NCBI RefSeq assembly: GCF_000383975.1
Contig: NZ_KB913017.1
Location: 503,133-567,132, forward strand
Source of the DNA: Natronorubrum tibetense GA33
GTDB taxonomy: Archaea > Halobacteriota > Halobacteria > Halobacteriales > Natrialbaceae
Reading direction: 5' to 3'
DNA length: 64,000 nucleotides
Part shown: positions 62,392 to 64,000 of the stretch, one piece after another
Layout of the letters: each line of letters opens with the position of its first letter
Position numbering within the stretch: the first letter of the stretch is position 1
Made by a program: the position numbers and the translations under genes
The notes under the pieces: generated by a model
Databases searched by the model: none
What the model was told of the DNA's origin: nothing
Seen by the model: the letters and a program-made list of their open reading frames with translations, nothing else

Positions 62392-62946
62392 ATGTGGCCA
62401 CTCGGACACGTCGCCGTCGCCTATCTCTGCTACGCGTTCGCGACGCGAGCTCGCTTCGACGCGCCGCCGGCGCAAATCCCCGTACTCGTGCTCGTCGTCG
62501 GGAGCCAGTTTCCGGATCTCGTGGACAAGCCGCTCGCGTGGTATCTGGGCGTCATCCCGACAGGGCGGACACTTGCGCACTCGCTGTTTCTGATCGTCCC
62601 GCTCTCGATCGCCCTCTACGCGCTCGCCAGTCACTACGACCGCCGCGAGTACGGCATCGCCTTCGCGATCGGTACGCTCTCGCACGTGCTCGTCGACGCA
62701 CTCCCCGTACTCTGGGGCGTCGAGGGGAGTGCGAACCACCTCCTCTGGCCGGCGATTCCCGTCGAGGAGTACGAACAGGGACCACCGACCGTCCTCGGCC
62801 TCCTGCGGGAGTCGATGGGCGATCCGTACTTCCTCTCGGAGTTCGTCCTCGCGGCCATCGCCGTCGTACTCTGGCGGCGTCACGGCTATCCCGGTCTCGA
62901 GCCGCTCCACGCCGCACTCGAGCGAGTGCGGCCGACCGCAGGATAA
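62392..62946 (+). CDS. DUF457-type membrane-bound metal-dependent hydrolase
   Basis: A 184-residue polytopic membrane protein. H6 in LGHVAVAYL, FPDLVDKP, RTLAHSLF and SHVLVDALP are the conserved His/Asp sites of the YdjM/DUF457 group, thought to act on a membrane substrate. The C-terminal half has a final hydrophobic span and a basic end. ATG at 62392. Physiological role not known. Confidence 0.83.
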   Translation: MWPLGHVAVAYLCYAFATRARFDAPPAQIPVLVLVVGSQFPDLVDKPLAWYLGVIPTGRTLAHSLFLIVPLSIALYALASHYDRREYGIAFAIGTLSHVLVDALPVLWGVEGSANHLLWPAIPVEEYEQGPPTVLGLLRESMGDPYFLSEFVLAAIAVVLWRRHGYPGLEPLHAALERVRPTAG

Positions 62947-63020
62947 CAGCTATTGGCCCTCGATAGCCGACGGCCGATGGTGAGTCGCCAACCGTCCGCA
63001 GCGTGGACAGACTGAGACGA

Positions 63021-63191
63021 TTACCGGATCTCCTTGTACTCCGCGGCACAGTCCGGACAGATCCGGACGGTTTTGATCTCGTCCGGGTCGTTTTCGGTCT
63101 TCAGGGGCTTTTCGCAGTCACCACAGACGAGCCGATCGTAGGTGTCCTTCTCGAGTTCGCCTTTGCGGAGTGCCTTCCGAACTGATTTCAT
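63021..63191 (-). CDS. HVO_0758-family small zinc-finger protein
   Basis: A 56-residue protein encoded on the minus strand, short enough to be missed by length cut-offs. It starts MKSVRKALRKGELEKDTYDR and has two zinc knuckles, CGDC (23-26) and CPDC (45-48), with an intervening KTENDPDEIK segment. The pattern matches the haloarchaeal HVO_0758-type zinc-finger family, of unknown function. Start ATG at 63189-63191, stop TAA at 63021-63023. Confidence 0.8.
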   Translation of the reverse strand: MKSVRKALRKGELEKDTYDRLVCGDCEKPLKTENDPDEIKTVRICPDCAAEYKEIR

Positions 63192-63334
63192 GTTCGCCCC
63201 CTACGAAGGTGGGGGAGAAAAAGACCGGTGCTTATTTCGAGTACGTGTCGTCACTGATCCAACAGTTTCCCTGCAGTGAGTTTCGGTCCGAAAGAAGCAA
63301 CCGAGATCACGAGACGGGAGAGACGAACGAGTCG

Positions 63335-64000
63335 ATGGAGGTTCGCAGTACTCTCGCGGTCTATCTGGCCGGAGCCGTGGGCGTTTTACCGATCCGGCCG
63401 AACACTTTACCGATGGAGTACGTACAGGAGCGGATCGCGACGCTCCACGCCTTCGGTGGAACGGGCGGGGAATCGGGCCACGGTCTCGCCCGCACGACCA
63501 CCGATTCGGTCGCCGAGACGTCCGTCGTCGTTCCGATGACCGCCCGGGAACACGAAAATCCCGCCGCCGAGCGCGTCCTCTCGGAACTCGAGACCCTCGA
63601 GCCCGCCCCGGCCGCCGTTATCGTCCCCGTTCGAGCCGACGCCGACGAGATCGGTCCGTTTCGGCGGTGGCTCGAGTCGTTCGCCCTGCCGATTCGGGTC
63701 TGTTGGTGTACCGCACCCGGAGTCGAGACGCTCCTCGCGGACGCGGGACTGGCGAACGGCTTCGGCAAGGGACGGGACGTCTGGCTTGCGCTCGGCCCCG
63801 CCGCCGAATTGGGCGAGTACGTCGTCGTCCACGATGCAGACGCCCGGAGCTACGAGGCCGCACACGTTCGCCGGCTGCTCGCGCCGCTGACGATGGAGTT
63901 CGAGTTTTCGAAGGGGTACTACGCCCGCGTCGAGGACGGACAGCTCTACGGGCGACTGTTCCGCTTGTTCTACGAGCCCCTGATCCGAACGCTGTCGGCC
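63335..64000 (+). CDS. Glycosyltransferase-like protein, 3' end beyond window
   Basis: About 222 codons are visible from ATG 63335 to the right edge. A pattern VVVHDADARSYEAAHVRRLLAPL near residue 165 has the D-x-D site of a GT-A glycosyltransferase, and the order of segments resembles glucosyl-3-phosphoglycerate synthase-like enzymes of haloarchaea. The product is uncertain until the rest is seen. The N-terminal region MEVRSTLAVYLAGAVGVLPIRP is moderately hydrophobic. Confidence 0.65.
   Translation, partial: MEVRSTLAVYLAGAVGVLPIRPNTLPMEYVQERIATLHAFGGTGGESGHGLARTTTDSVAETSVVVPMTAREHENPAAERVLSELETLEPAPAAVIVPVRADADEIGPFRRWLESFALPIRVCWCTAPGVETLLADAGLANGFGKGRDVWLALGPAAELGEYVVVHDADARSYEAAHVRRLLAPLTMEFEFSKGYYARVEDGQLYGRLFRLFYEPLIRTLSA

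Overview
The window is chromosomal DNA from a halophilic archaeon (class Halobacteria, probably a Natrialbales relative such as Natrinema or Haloterrigena; genus is inference). The support is the high GC content, the acidic Asp/Glu-rich proteins, and archaeal genes that include CetZ, TFS, archaeosortase A, Smc/ScpA, an HTH-10 (Bat-like) regulator and HVO_0758-type and DUF7344-type small proteins. Several genes have a TATA element about 25-30 bases before the start codon, consistent with leaderless transcripts. Genes inside operons instead show Shine-Dalgarno sequences and 4-14 base overlaps. I saw no rRNA, tRNA, insertion sequence, prophage or CRISPR array.

Layout. 1-5.8 kb: a sugar nucleotidyltransferase cut by the window edge, two small HTH proteins, a Rieske protein, a saccharopine-dehydrogenase-like reductase, a MATE exporter and small membrane proteins. 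5.8-9.1 kb: an overlapping three-gene p-aminobenzoate (folate) operon. 9.2-16 kb: an HhH protein with an acidic repeat linker, shikimate dehydrogenase, UspA, a Na+/Ca2+ exchanger, an ATP-grasp ligase, a SnoaL-like protein and a long coiled-coil protein. 16-26 kb: a GH2 beta-mannosidase-like protein, CetZ, a VapBC pair with a perfect 16-bp palindrome at its promoter, an epimerase, a DHH phosphoesterase, GlmM and TFS. 26-31.2 kb: a small coiled-coil protein, then smc and scpA overlapping. 31.3-37.9 kb: a second MATE protein, a phosphoribosyltransferase with a possible winged-helix tail, ThiC (with a palindrome between TATA box and start) and a PhzF protein.

38.2-57 kb is the most distinctive part. 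Two complete branched-chain-amino-acid-type (LIV/HAAT) ABC transporters, each with a Tat lipoprotein, two permeases and two ATPases, bracket an HTH-10 regulator, a short-chain dehydrogenase, a long acyl-CoA synthetase, a second VapBC, GatB and an MBL hydrolase. A thioesterase and another MBL hydrolase follow. This looks like a carboxylate or amino-acid-like uptake and activation region. The first transporter operon and the dehydrogenase share an ATGTTAACA element; the second has 9-bp direct repeats 22 bp apart.

57-64 kb: an FAD oxidoreductase, archaeosortase A overlapping a PdeM-like phosphoesterase, an AT-richer pocket with one small membrane protein, small zinc-finger proteins, a DUF457 membrane hydrolase and a glycosyltransferase-like gene cut by the right edge.
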